A DNA stretch of 64,000 nucleotides from Rhizobium grahamii (lineage in GTDB: Bacteria; Pseudomonadota; Alphaproteobacteria; Rhizobiales; Rhizobiaceae): positions 2,882,501 to 2,946,500 of the forward strand of contig NZ_CP043498.1 of the NCBI RefSeq assembly GCF_009498215.1, given 5' to 3'. The notes under the pieces are model-generated. The model was not told where the DNA came from. It did not search any database and saw only the letters and a list, made by a program, of their open reading frames with translations. Below, piece by piece: positions 35,757 through 45,183 of the stretch (the first letter of the stretch is position 1; each line of letters begins with the position of its first letter). The position numbers and the translations under genes are program-made.

Positions 35757-37340
35757 CTACTCCATCGCCTCCAGCTCGGCCCGGTGCCGATACATCGCCA
35801 TCAGTCGCCGATAATCCCGGTCATAGACCGCCCGCTTGCTTTCATCCGGAAGCCGCACATCGCCTCCGGGATACATCGCCTCGCCTGCCGTAGGCAGATC
35901 GGCATGGACGCCGCAGGCGACGGACGCGGCCATCGCCGTTCCAAGCAGCACTGCCTCATTCATCTTCGGCACCACGACTTTGCAGCCGGTCGCATCCGAG
36001 TAGAGCTCCATCAGCACCGGGTTCTTCACATGTCCGCCCGCGACATGCAGCGTGTCGGGCACATAGCCATATTCCTTCATCCGCTCCAGAATGTGGCGGA
36101 TCCCGAGCGCGATCCCCACCGCTGCGCGCCAGTAGAGCGCGCAGAGCCCGTCGAAGGATGTATCGAGCGTCAGCCCGCTGATGGCACCGACGGCATGCGG
36201 ATCGGCAAGCGGCGAGCGGTTGCCGTGGAAGTCGGGCAGGACGAAGATGCGAGCGCCGAATTCAGCCCCCTCTTCGGAGCGAAGCTGGGCGATGCGCAAT
36301 GCGATCCTCTGATGCAAGGCAGCGGTCGGCTCGCCACCCGCCGCGTGCATCCGCACGATATGATCGAGCAGGGCCCCGGTTGCCGATTGTCCTGCCTCGA
36401 CCAGCCAGGATTCAGGGAAGACAGCCTCGTAATATGGCCCCCACATTCCATGGCTCGGCTTGCGCTCGCGCGAAAACGACACGATGCAGCTGGATGTGCC
36501 GGCAATCAGCGCCAACTGGCGCTCAAGCCCGCTGGTATCGCGCGCCTCGCCGCCAAGCGTGCCGAGCGCACCGGCATAGGCATCAATCATCCCCGCCGAC
36601 ACATGACATGCGGTCGTCAAGCCGAGCGCGGATGCGGCCTCCCGAGTCAGCGTCCCGACGCTTTTGCCGACAGGAACCGTTTCGTCAGGTAGCCGACCGC
36701 GCTCTCGAAGATCGTCAAGTCCGATCTGCTCGAGAAAATCCGCCTGCCAGCCCTTGTCGAGATGCGCGAGATAATTCCACTTTGCCGTTAGCGTACAGCG
36801 CGACCTTGCCAGCGCACCCGTGGCCTTCCACGTCATGAAGTCGGCAAGGTCAAAGAGATAGCCGGTGTTCATCCACGTGCCCGGCAGCTTCCGCTTCAGC
36901 CACATCAGCTTCGGCATTTCCATTTCGGGCGACATGAAATGCCCGGAATGCTCCATGACGGGATGTTTCGTGGCCGTGCAGAAATCGGCTTCCTTCAGCG
37001 CCCGGTGGTCGAGCCAGACGATGGTATCGAAACGTCGCTCGCCGCCGGTGGAGACACTGATCTGGCCGCCGTCGACGTCGCGCACGACGAGCGAGCAGGT
37101 GGCGTCGAAACCGATCGCTCCGACCGATTCCGGTGCCGCGCCGGATTGTTCCATGGCCTTGCGCACGGAGATACAGACGGCAGACCAGATATCTTCGGAA
37201 TCATGCTCGGCGTGGTTCTCACGCGGCCGGTTCATGAGGATCGGGTGTTCGGCCTTGCCCAGAAGCTGGCCACGGATATCGAAGACGCCAGCGCGCGCGC
37301 TGCCGGTGCCGATATCGACCGCGACCACATGCTGAGGCAT
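35757..37340 (-). CDS. FGGY-family sugar kinase (ribulokinase-like)
   Basis: 527 residues. ATP-binding AVDIGTGSARAGVFD near the N-terminus, GFDATCSLVV, and the C-terminal FGGY region LHVAGGHVKNPVLMELYSDATG. Resembles D-/L-ribulokinase-type members rather than xylulokinase; the substrate may be ribulose, xylulose or fructose produced from polyols. Last gene of the smo-mtlK operon: its ATG overlaps the stop of the HAD gene (TAATG), so translation is coupled. Confidence 0.85.
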   Translation of the reverse strand: MPQHVVAVDIGTGSARAGVFDIRGQLLGKAEHPILMNRPRENHAEHDSEDIWSAVCISVRKAMEQSGAAPESVGAIGFDATCSLVVRDVDGGQISVSTGGERRFDTIVWLDHRALKEADFCTATKHPVMEHSGHFMSPEMEMPKLMWLKRKLPGTWMNTGYLFDLADFMTWKATGALARSRCTLTAKWNYLAHLDKGWQADFLEQIGLDDLRERGRLPDETVPVGKSVGTLTREAASALGLTTACHVSAGMIDAYAGALGTLGGEARDTSGLERQLALIAGTSSCIVSFSRERKPSHGMWGPYYEAVFPESWLVEAGQSATGALLDHIVRMHAAGGEPTAALHQRIALRIAQLRSEEGAEFGARIFVLPDFHGNRSPLADPHAVGAISGLTLDTSFDGLCALYWRAAVGIALGIRHILERMKEYGYVPDTLHVAGGHVKNPVLMELYSDATGCKVVVPKMNEAVLLGTAMAASVACGVHADLPTAGEAMYPGGDVRLPDESKRAVYDRDYRRLMAMYRHRAELEAME

Positions 37341-38029
37341 TAAAGGTGCATCCCGTCCCGTTTATGTTTTCGGACAAGGTGTATCAAATCCGGCATCGCG
37401 TCAAACACCGCTTCGGGCGAAAGCCGGTCAAGTTCAGCGCGATAGCCCGCGAAATTGGCGTGCGAGCCACCGGTGAAGGCAAACACCGTCATGCCCGCGG
37501 CCTTCGCAGCTTCGATGCCCGCGGGGCTATCCTCGATCACGATGCAATCGGCCGGGTCGACATGCATCTCACGCGCCGCATGCAGGAAAAGGTCCGGCGC
37601 CGGCTTGCCGTTTTTCACCATCGTCGCGCTGAAGATGTCGGGCAGCCGATCGATCAGGCCGGTCACCGTCAGCGACAGGCGAATGCGCTCCACCTGGCTC
37701 GAGGACGCGACGCAACAGGGAATGCCGAGACTATCGATGGTAGCGGCAACTCCATCGATAGGCTTCAGCTCCTTGCGAAAACGCGCATAGAGATTGGTGC
37801 GCAACTGCTCGAGGAATTCCTGTCCGGGGTGAACGTTGTACTCGTTCTTCATCGCGTCGATGACAGTCGCCAGACTGCGCCCGAGGAAGCGGCCATAGAC
37901 CTCATCCTCGGTAATCGGCACCCCCAGATCGTTCATCGCCTTGACGAGAACGGTGACCGAGATCGGCTCGCTATCGACGAGCACGCCGTCGCAGTCGAAA
38001 ATGACCAGCCGTGTTTCAGCTTCAGCCAT
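37340..38029 (-). CDS. HAD-family phosphatase (beta-phosphoglucomutase-like)
   Basis: 229 residues. Nucleophile Asp12 and acid Asp14 in IFDCDGVLVDSEP, a helical cap domain, Ser/Thr in CCVASSSQVERI, Lys in MVKNGKPAPDLF and acidic motif CIVIEDSPAGIEAA. Dephosphorylates or isomerises a sugar phosphate; it may relieve accumulation of phosphorylated polyols, but no substrate is visible. Sits between mtlK and the kinase gene, overlapping the latter by one base. Confidence 0.85.
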   Translation of the reverse strand: MAEAETRLVIFDCDGVLVDSEPISVTVLVKAMNDLGVPITEDEVYGRFLGRSLATVIDAMKNEYNVHPGQEFLEQLRTNLYARFRKELKPIDGVAATIDSLGIPCCVASSSQVERIRLSLTVTGLIDRLPDIFSATMVKNGKPAPDLFLHAAREMHVDPADCIVIEDSPAGIEAAKAAGMTVFAFTGGSHANFAGYRAELDRLSPEAVFDAMPDLIHLVRKHKRDGMHL

Positions 38030-38064
38030 GACAGATCCAATCACAGTTGGTGCAGAGATCCCAT

Positions 38065-38106
38065 CCGCCCGACTGGGCGGAGGGTGGCGGCAACGGTGCC
38101 GCCACC
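38065..38106 (-). repeat. Two hairpins downstream of mtlK
   Basis: CCGCCC-GACT-GGGCGG (38065-38080) and GGTGGCGGCA-ACGG-TGCCGCCACC (38083-38106) lie side by side between mtlK and the HAD gene. No T-tract, so probably an RNA-processing or stability element inside the operon. Confidence 0.5.
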
Positions 38107-38112
38107 TAATCC

Positions 38113-39594
38113 TTACACGGCAAGCTTGTTGTCGAGATAGAGCTGCAGGGTTTCGCGCGTGCCCTTTTCCCACAGGGTTTTCAGCGCGTGAGCAAAGCGC
38201 TTGCGGAATACCTCGGATTTCGACACCTCCCCGAAAATGTCGTCGAAGGCGAGGAAGGCCATCGGATCGTCCTTGGCTTTCAATGCCGCGGCATGCAGCC
38301 GGTCGGCGCTGGCGTCGTTGAAGACGATATCCTTGCCGCTATCGGTCTTGCCCGCGAAATAGCGGCACCACAAAGCCGACACCAGCGCCAGACCAACGAC
38401 ATCCCGGCCCTGGTTAAGATTGTCGAGCGTCGACGGCAGGATGAACTTCGGCTGCCGGTTCGATCCGTCCTGGGCCAGACGCGGGATGGTGTCGGCAATC
38501 TTCGGGTTGAGCAGCCGATGCTCGATCAGCGCGAAATAATCCGTCAGCGATGTATCCGGCACCGGTGGAACGATCGGGATGATCTCTTCCTTTTCCAGCT
38601 TTGCGAGGAAGGCGCGGATCAGCGGGTCTTCCATCGAGTCATGCACGAAATGGATGTCCATCAGCGCCGCCGGATAGGCGATCGCCGCGTGCCCGCCGTT
38701 CAGGATGCGGATCTTCATGTGCTCGTAGGGCGTCACATCCGGCACGAAGGTCACACCGACCTTCTCCAGCGCAGGCCGCCCGGCGGTAAACTTGTCTTCC
38801 AGCACCCACTGCTTGAACTCTTCGCAATAGACAGGCCAGTTGTCCTCTATGCCGAAAGCGTCCTTCAGGAGATCAATCTCGCGCTGCCCCGTGGCGGGAG
38901 TGATGCGGTCCACCATCGCGTTCGGGAAGGCGACGTTCGCCTTGATCCAGTCGGCAAAGGCCGGATCGGACAGGCGTGCGGTACCGACGACGGCATTCGA
39001 CGTGACGACGCCGTTGTGCGGAATGTTATCGCAGGACATGACCGTGAACGGCACGATGCCCTTCTCCTTGCGCGCCTTCAGGCCGGCAACGATCAGGCCG
39101 AAGACCGTCTTCGGTTCGGACGGGTTCTGTCCATCAGCTGCTATCGCCGGATGCGCCGGATTGAACTTGCCGGATGCGTCGATGAAATAGCCGCCTTCGG
39201 TGATCGTCATCGAAACGATACGGATCGTGGGATCGGCGAGCTTGGCGATGATCGTCTTGGCGTCGCCAACCGGCAGGATGTCGATCATCGGCGCCGTGAC
39301 GCGCGCTGATGTCTTGTTGTTGTCCTGTTCCACGACGGTCGTCAGGAAATCTTGGGCAGCGAGCTTGTCGCGCATCGCCGCGTCGGAGGGCAGAATACCC
39401 GCGCCGATGATCGCCCAGTCATGATCCTTGCCCAGGTTGAACAGGTCGTCGAGATAGATCGCCTGATGGGCGCGATGGAAATTACCCACGCCGAAGTGCA
39501 CGATGCCCGCCTTCAGCGACGCCCGCTCATAGGCCGGTACGGCGGCTGTCTTTGCCGCGTCGGAAAGCGTTGCCAGCGATAGTTTGCACGTCAT
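38113..39594 (-). CDS. mtlK: Mannitol 2-dehydrogenase
   Basis: 493 residues, polyol-specific long-chain dehydrogenase oxidising D-mannitol (and often D-arabitol or D-sorbitol) to the ketose with NAD+. N-terminal nucleotide-binding GIVHFGVGNFHRAHQAIYLDDL, and the catalytic Lys-Asn-His pattern in HMKIRILNGGHAAIAYPAAL. Full family length. In the smo operon, 107 bp after smoK. The product fructose would enter central metabolism through a kinase. Confidence 0.93.
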   Translation of the reverse strand: MTCKLSLATLSDAAKTAAVPAYERASLKAGIVHFGVGNFHRAHQAIYLDDLFNLGKDHDWAIIGAGILPSDAAMRDKLAAQDFLTTVVEQDNNKTSARVTAPMIDILPVGDAKTIIAKLADPTIRIVSMTITEGGYFIDASGKFNPAHPAIAADGQNPSEPKTVFGLIVAGLKARKEKGIVPFTVMSCDNIPHNGVVTSNAVVGTARLSDPAFADWIKANVAFPNAMVDRITPATGQREIDLLKDAFGIEDNWPVYCEEFKQWVLEDKFTAGRPALEKVGVTFVPDVTPYEHMKIRILNGGHAAIAYPAALMDIHFVHDSMEDPLIRAFLAKLEKEEIIPIVPPVPDTSLTDYFALIEHRLLNPKIADTIPRLAQDGSNRQPKFILPSTLDNLNQGRDVVGLALVSALWCRYFAGKTDSGKDIVFNDASADRLHAAALKAKDDPMAFLAFDDIFGEVSKSEVFRKRFAHALKTLWEKGTRETLQLYLDNKLAV

Positions 39595-39701
39595 GTTTCA
39601 GTCCTCTTGAAGGTCTTCGGGGTCGACTGCGATCCCGATCTCCGCACGCCGGACACCTTGCCCGGCATGCTCTCTCGTCCCCAACCCGGCAACAAAGCTG
39701 T

Positions 39702-40700
39702 TCAGATGGCGAGGCCGCCCTCGTTGAATTTGTGAATCCGCGTCTTGTCTGGCATCAGATAGACGGCGTCGCCTGCCTTGGCGGGGAAGTCGCCGCCGCC
39801 ACGAGCGGTCACGTGACCGATACCCTCGACATCGACATGGAGGAACGTGTCGGCGCCGAGATGTTCGGCGACCGTGATCTTGCCCTTCCAATCACCGCTT
39901 TCCGTCGAAAGCAGCATGTGTTCGGGCCTGACGCCGATCGTGTGCGCGCCGAATTGCGCAGCATATTGGCCGCTGACGAAATTCATCTTCGGCGAACCGA
40001 TGAAACCGGCGACGAACAGGTTGCGTGGCTTGTGATAGAGCTCGAGCGGGGAGCCGACCTGCTCGATATTGCCACGGTTCAGCACGACGATCTTGTCAGC
40101 CATGGTCATGGCTTCCACCTGGTCGTGGGTGACGTAGATCATTGTCGTCTTCAGCTGCTGGTGCAGCTCGCTGATCTCCAGGCGCATGTTGACGCGCAGT
40201 GCCGCATCGAGGTTCGACAACGGCTCGTCGAACAGGAAGGCCGAAGGCTGGCGAACGATCGCGCGGCCGATCGCCACACGCTGGCGCTGGCCGCCAGAAA
40301 GCTGACGCGGCTTGCGCTCGAGGTAATCGGTCAAGTTCAGAACCCGGGCAGCGTCGGCGACCTTCTTGTCGATCTCGGCCTTGTCCATGTTCGCCATCTT
40401 CAGGGGAAAGGCGATATTGTTGCGCACGCTCATATGGGGGTAGAGCGCGTAGGACTGGAAAACCATCGCAAGCCCACGTTCCGATGGTGCTCTCTCGGTC
40501 GCATCCTTGCCGTCAATGACGATCTTGCCAGCCGATACGTCCTCGAGGCCGGCGATCAGCCTGAGAAGTGTGGACTTGCCGCAGCCCGAGGGGCCGACGA
40601 AGACGACGAATTCGCCGTCCTTGATGTCGAGGTCGATCGACGGGATGACCTTGGCTTCACCGAAGACCTTCGAGACTTTCTGAAGGGTAATGCTGCCCAT
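39702..40700 (-). CDS. smoK: Sorbitol/mannitol ABC transporter ATPase
   Basis: 332 residues, MalK/UgpC type. Walker [10 protein letters not shown] (37-45), signature [16 protein letters not shown], Walker [16 protein letters not shown], switch [16 protein letters not shown], then a C-terminal OB-like regulatory domain ([14 protein letters not shown] onward). AGGGAGAG precedes the ATG. Starts 18 bp after smoG. Confidence 0.92.
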   Translation of the reverse strand: MGSITLQKVSKVFGEAKVIPSIDLDIKDGEFVVFVGPSGCGKSTLLRLIAGLEDVSAGKIVIDGKDATERAPSERGLAMVFQSYALYPHMSVRNNIAFPLKMANMDKAEIDKKVADAARVLNLTDYLERKPRQLSGGQRQRVAIGRAIVRQPSAFLFDEPLSNLDAALRVNMRLEISELHQQLKTTMIYVTHDQVEAMTMADKIVVLNRGNIEQVGSPLELYHKPRNLFVAGFIGSPKMNFVSGQYAAQFGAHTIGVRPEHMLLSTESGDWKGKITVAEHLGADTFLHVDVEGIGHVTARGGGDFPAKAGDAVYLMPDKTRIHKFNEGGLAI

Positions 40701-40718
40701 GTTTCTCTCCCTGGTATC

Positions 40719-41548
40719 TTATTTCACCGCGCCGAAGGTCAGGCCGCGGACGAGTTGTTTTTGGCTGAACCAGCCGAGGATCAGGATCGGCGCGATCGCC
40801 ATGGTGGAGGCTGCCGAAAGCTTGGCGTAGAACAGGCCTTCGGGGCTGGAATAGGAGGCGATGAACGCTGTCAGCGGCGCCGCTTTCGAGGCACTGAGAT
40901 TCAACGTCCAGAACGCTTCGTTCCAGGCGAGGATGATATTGAGGAGCAGCGTCGAGGCAATGCCCGGCACCGCCATCGGCGTCAGCACGTAGATGATTTC
41001 CTTGGCGAGCGATGCGCCGTCCATGCGGGCGGCTTCGAGGATCTCGCCGGGATTTCCTTGAAGTAGGTGTAGAGCATCCAGACGATGATCGGCAGGTTGA
41101 TCAAGGTCAGGATGATCACCAAGCCGAGGCGGCTGTCGAGCAGGCCCGTGTTGCGGAACATCAGGTAGATCGGGATCAGCGCGCCGACCGGCGGCATCAT
41201 CTTCGTCGACAGCATCCACATCAGCACGTCCTTCGTCCGCTTGGTCGGCGAAAACGCCATCGCCCAAGCGGCGGGGATCGCGATGATCAGGCCGATCAGC
41301 GTCGAGCCGAAGGAAATGATCACCGAGTTCATGAAGTGGCCGAGATAGTTCGAGCGGCTCTGCACTTCCGCGTAGCTCTCCGTCGTCCAGTGGAAGAACA
41401 GGAACTGCGGCGGCGAAGCGATGGCGTCCGCTTCCGTCTTGAAGCTCGTCAGGAACGTCCAGAGGATCGGGAAGAAGATCAGGATCCCGAGCGTCCAGGC
41501 GATCGCGGTCATGACGACCTTGCGCTGGGTTGTGACTTTTCTAGCCAT
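40719..41548 (-). pseudogene. smoG: Sorbitol/mannitol ABC transporter permease SmoG, frameshifted
   Basis: The reading frame from 41548 (RBS GGAGG) encodes a MalG-type permease: MARKVTTQRKVVMTAIAWTL, six-helix pattern, WAMAFSPTKR, up to LYTYFKEIP. It then shifts to an unrelated sequence and runs on to a stop at 40982. The rest (GEILEAARMDGASLAKEIIY to the end GLTFGAVK) continues at once in another frame to 40719. The total of 830 bp is one less than a multiple of three, so a single base is missing near 41047-41052, in the EAA loop. It is either a true mutation that inactivates the importer or a sequencing error; both halves are otherwise intact. Confidence 0.85.
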
Positions 41549-41549
41549 C

Positions 41550-42422
41550 TCAAGCCTCCAGATTCTTGCCGACGAGGCGCACGAGGAAGATCGCAACGAT
41601 ATTGGCGAGGATGACCGCCACGATACCGCCAGCCGAAGCGCCGCCGATATCGAACTGCAGGAGTGCCTGCACATAGACGAGATAGGTGAGGTTCGTACTC
41701 TGCGTGCCCGGCCCGCCATTGGTGGTGACCAGGATTTCGGCGAAGACCGAAAGCAGGAAAATCGTCTGGATCAGGATGACGACCGTGATGGCGCGGGCCA
41801 TGTGCGGCAGGATGATATAGATGAACTTCGAAACGACGCCGGCGCCATCCATTTCGGCGGCTTCCTGCTGCTCTTCGTCCAGCGACTGTAGGGCGGTCAG
41901 CATGATGAGCGTCGCAAACGGCAGCCACTGCCAGGCAACGATCAGGATGATCGAGAAGAGCGGCGCATTGGCAAGCCAGTCATAGGGCTGCAATCCGAAC
42001 GCCTTGGCGAGATGCGCGAAGAGCCCGTTGACCGGGTTCATGAACATGTTCTTCCACACCAGAGCGGCAACCGTCGGCATGACGAAGAAGGGCGCGATGA
42101 CAAGGATGCGAACGATGCCCTGCCCGTAGATATCCTGGTTCAGGAGCAGCGCAAAGGCGATACCGCCGACGACGGTGATCAGCAGCACGCCGAGCACCAG
42201 CAGCAGCGTATTGATCAGCGCTGAGAAAAAGGCCGGATCGGTCAGGAAGTATTTGTAGTTCAGGAAACCGACGAAGGTTTCCATCCCCGGGCTGAGCAGA
42301 TTGTAGTTCAGCGTCGAGAAGTAGATCGTCATCACGAGCGGGACGATCATCCACAGGAAGAGCAGGATCACGGATGGCGCAATCATCATTCGTGCTGCGG
42401 AGCGGGTGTGTAACGTTGCCAT
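41550..42422 (-). CDS. smoF: Sorbitol/mannitol ABC transporter permease
   Basis: 290 residues, MalF-type with about six helices; EAA loop AAEMDGAGVVSKFIYIILPHMARAI, first helix APSVILLFLWMIVPLVMTIYF. One base separates its stop from the smoG ATG. Its own ribosome binding site is poor; two hairpins separate it from smoE, which suggests lower expression than the binding protein. Confidence 0.91.
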   Translation of the reverse strand: MATLHTRSAARMMIAPSVILLFLWMIVPLVMTIYFSTLNYNLLSPGMETFVGFLNYKYFLTDPAFFSALINTLLLVLGVLLITVVGGIAFALLLNQDIYGQGIVRILVIAPFFVMPTVAALVWKNMFMNPVNGLFAHLAKAFGLQPYDWLANAPLFSIILIVAWQWLPFATLIMLTALQSLDEEQQEAAEMDGAGVVSKFIYIILPHMARAITVVILIQTIFLLSVFAEILVTTNGGPGTQSTNLTYLVYVQALLQFDIGGASAGGIVAVILANIVAIFLVRLVGKNLEA

Positions 42423-42480
42423 GGCGACGACCGATCATGTCAGGAGGGGGCGAACGGCTGCAGGACAGCTAAGTAAAAAG

Positions 42481-42542
42481 GGCCGCCGACGCAATTTCGG
42501 GCACCGGCGGCCTAGACGGGCGGGGAGGTCAAATCCCCCGCC
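42481..42542 (-). repeat. Tandem hairpins between smoE and smoF
   Basis: GGCCGCCG ... CGGCGGCC (42481-42488 with 42505-42512) and GGCGGGG ... CCCCGCC (42519-42525 with 42536-42542). They lie just past the smoE stop at 42557. Similar structures protect binding-protein mRNA in other ABC operons; without a T-tract full termination is unlikely. Confidence 0.55.
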
Positions 42543-42556
42543 TCTCAGGAGGTTAT

Positions 42557-43867
42557 TTATTTGATGTAACCAGCCTTCGTCATTTCGCGTGTCGTCAGCT
42601 GCTGTGCGCTCTGCAGGGCCTGGTCGACCGAAACCTGGCCGGCAAGAGCTGCGGAGAACTGCTGGCCGACGGCCGTGCCGATACCCTGGAATTCAGGAAT
42701 AGCGACGAACTGGACACCAACATAAGGAACCGGCTTGACGGTCGGCTTGGTCGGGTCGGCGGAGTTGATGCTGTCGAGCGTCATCTTCGCAAACGGTGCT
42801 GCCTTCTGGTAATCGGCGTTCGCATAGAGCGAAGAGCGCGTGCCGGGAGGTGCGTTCAGCCAGCCTTCCTTCTCGGCGACGAGGTTGGTGTAATCCTTGC
42901 TCGTTGCCCAGGCGACGAACTTCTCAGCCGCTTCGACCTTCTGCGAGCCTGCCGGGATGGCGAGGTTCCAGGCCCAGAGCCAGTTGCCGCGCTTGCCGAG
43001 ACCCTTGTCCGGAGCCAGAGCGAAGCCGACCTTGTCGGCGACGGTCGATTCCTTCGGGTTGCTGACGAAGGACGCAGCAACGGTCGCGTCGATCCACATG
43101 CCGCACTTGCCGGTCTGGAAGAGCGCCAGGTTTTCGTTGAAGCCGTTGGACGAAGCACCGGGAGGGCCGGCTTCCTTCATCAGGTTGACGTAGAAGTTCA
43201 GTGTATCCTTCCACTCCGGCTGATCGAACTGCGGCTTCCACTGTTCATCGAACCAGCGAGCGCCGAAGGAGTTCGACATGGCCGTCAGGAAGGCCATGTT
43301 TTCGCCCCAGCCGGCCTTGCCGCGCAGGCAGATGCCGTAGATTTCCTTGTCCTTATTGGTGATCTTCTTCGCGGCATCCGCGATGAAGTCCCAGGTCGGC
43401 GCGTCAGGCATCTTCAGGCCGGCGGCGTCGAAGAGGTCCTTGCGGTACATGACCATCGAGCTCTCGCCATAGAACGGTGCTGCATAGAGCTTGCCGTCTG
43501 TGGTCAGACCGCTGCGGATAGCCGGCAGCAGATCGTCCGCATCATAGTCCTTGCCGAGATTGTCGAGCGGCAGCAGCCAGCCCTGCTTTGCCCAGATCGG
43601 AACTTCGTAGGTACCGATCGTCAGAACGTCGTACTGACCGCCCTTGGTCGCGATGTCGGTCGTAACCTTTTGACGCAGGACGTTTTCTTCGAGGGTTACC
43701 CACTCGAGATTAATACCGGGGTTCTTTTTCTTGAAGTCGTCCGTCAGCTTCTGCATCCGGATCATGTCGCCGTTGTTGACGGTCGCGATCGTCAGCGTTT
43801 CGGCCGAAGCCATGCCGGCAAACGCCAGTGCCGAGCAGGCGCCCAGCAGGAGAGTTCTCAATGTCAT
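42557..43867 (-). CDS. smoE: Sorbitol/mannitol ABC transporter substrate-binding protein
   Basis: 436 residues. Signal peptide about 1-20 (LLLGACSALAFAGMASAE), then an extracellular solute-binding fold type 1 (TIATVNNGDMIRMQKLTDDF, WVTLEENVLRQKVTTDIATK and AAPFYGESSMVMYRKDLFDA). Captures polyols in the periplasm. GGGAGGAAG precedes the ATG at 43867; an upstream in-frame start at 43897 is not supported. First gene of the operon, behind a region rich in palindromes. Confidence 0.92.
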   Translation of the reverse strand: MTLRTLLLGACSALAFAGMASAETLTIATVNNGDMIRMQKLTDDFKKKNPGINLEWVTLEENVLRQKVTTDIATKGGQYDVLTIGTYEVPIWAKQGWLLPLDNLGKDYDADDLLPAIRSGLTTDGKLYAAPFYGESSMVMYRKDLFDAAGLKMPDAPTWDFIADAAKKITNKDKEIYGICLRGKAGWGENMAFLTAMSNSFGARWFDEQWKPQFDQPEWKDTLNFYVNLMKEAGPPGASSNGFNENLALFQTGKCGMWIDATVAASFVSNPKESTVADKVGFALAPDKGLGKRGNWLWAWNLAIPAGSQKVEAAEKFVAWATSKDYTNLVAEKEGWLNAPPGTRSSLYANADYQKAAPFAKMTLDSINSADPTKPTVKPVPYVGVQFVAIPEFQGIGTAVGQQFSAALAGQVSVDQALQSAQQLTTREMTKAGYIK

Positions 43868-43901
43868 ATCTTCCTCCCAGAAGATGAGTGCGAGCATTCG
43901 C

Positions 43902-44028
43902 TTTGCTCATGGGCAATTACTCATCTATAGGCGAGAAATGTCAATCACCATTCGTTGCTGCAACAGCGAATGGGTGCCTTATCTAACTGATTTCAAATAT
44001 AAATATTTTTGCTCACGAATTGAGCAAA
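43902..44028. promoter_or_regulatory. smoE upstream region with three dyads (putative SorC operators)
   Basis: A 26-bp near-palindrome at 43948-43973 (CCATTCGTTGCTG facing CAACAGCGAATGG, 11 of 13 positions matching). TTTGCTC-7 bp-GAGCAAA at 44008-44028 overlaps the stop of the SorC gene. Another TTTGCTCA copy with partial symmetry lies at 43902-43916. All lie between the operon start (43867) and the regulator gene. Confidence 0.5.
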
Positions 44029-44966
44029 TATTCGGCCGTAGCCTCATCGGTGATCAAGGCATTGATTTGATGGCCGGTCACGGCAGCCCTGATCGCCTTG
44101 AACTTGCGCTTGCCCTTGCCGATCCCGATCACGGTCGACGAATCACGGGACGGGATGGAAGCGGAGGCAACCCGCTCGTTGATCGGATTGTCGAGAAGCT
44201 TGCCGTCAGCGTCGAAGACCCAGCCGCAGATCTCACCGACAGCGCCGTTGCGCATCAGTTCCATCATCTCGTCCTTCTCGAGAAAACCGTCGACGCAAAG
44301 CGGTCCGTCGATGCCGAGCTCGCCGATGCCGACGAACGTTACATCCGCCTGCGCGCTCATCTCAAGCGTCGAACGAACGAGCTGCTGTCCATGCAGGGTT
44401 TCCCGCTCTTCGGCAGACGTCACGAGAACCGGAAGCGGCATTGGAAAATGCCGCGCCTTGACCGCATCGGCCATGCTGAAGATGACGTTGTAGTACGCGG
44501 CCGAGCCGTCAGGCGCGATGTTGCCTGTCAGCGATACGATGCGATGATTGGGACATTCGATGGTCGGCAGCTGATCGACAGCGGCCTTCAAAGTTCTCCC
44601 CGTCCCGACGGCAAGTACGATCGGATCCGTCCGCTTCAACCAGCGCTCGATTTCGGCCGCTGCCGCCTCGGCGATCCCAACGGTTGACGAGCCCGAACCG
44701 GGATCGCTCGGCACGATCTCGACATGCCTCAGGTTGAACTTCTTGCGCACGGCATTGGCAAGTTCGAGACAGGCGGCGATCGGATGGTCGAGCCGCACCT
44801 TGATCAAGCGTTCAGCGACCGCAAGCGACACCAGACGCTGCGCGGATTGGCGCGAAATCCCCATCGAAGCGGCGATCTCATCCTGTGTTCGGCCAGCGAC
44901 ATAATACAGCCAGCCGGCACGCGCCGCATCGTCAAGCCGCCCGGAAGTCTCGGATCTCTTCACCAT
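44013..44966 (-). CDS. SorC-family regulator of the polyol operon
   Basis: 317 residues. HTH at about residues 15-50 (AGWLYYVAGRTQDEIAASMG, then ISRQSAQRLVSLA) and SorC sugar-binding domain with VLAVGTGRTLKAAVDQL and the C-terminal FKAIRAAVTGHQINALITDE. The equivalent position in other smo operons is held by SmoC/MtlR-type regulators. The start at 44966 has GTAAGG upstream; 44987 is an alternative. It lies 145 bp upstream of smoE in the same direction, so it may also be read into the operon. Confidence 0.87.
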   Translation of the reverse strand: MVKRSETSGRLDDAARAGWLYYVAGRTQDEIAASMGISRQSAQRLVSLAVAERLIKVRLDHPIAACLELANAVRKKFNLRHVEIVPSDPGSGSSTVGIAEAAAAEIERWLKRTDPIVLAVGTGRTLKAAVDQLPTIECPNHRIVSLTGNIAPDGSAAYYNVIFSMADAVKARHFPMPLPVLVTSAEERETLHGQQLVRSTLEMSAQADVTFVGIGELGIDGPLCVDGFLEKDEMMELMRNGAVGEICGWVFDADGKLLDNPINERVASASIPSRDSSTVIGIGKGKRKFKAIRAAVTGHQINALITDEATAEYLLNS

Positions 44967-45183
44967 AAACCTTACCACAGACCGCACCCGGCAAAGCGGG
45001 AGCCAATTTCATTGCAACAGATCAAAACAAAATTCGGGCAATTGTCGAGTGCGATGAGAAAATGTACCGAAGATATCAGACGATCATCTGGACGCATCCG
45101 CCATCTCCCGGCCATCTTTGCCGTTGAAGCCACGCTTGACCGATCGGCGTTCCCAACGCTAACTGTCCGCGAGAGGAAAAGCC

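Noticed and set aside
40982..41719. smoG as two separate genes
   Set aside because: The two frames join within one codon in the middle of the conserved EAA loop, so this is one frameshifted gene.
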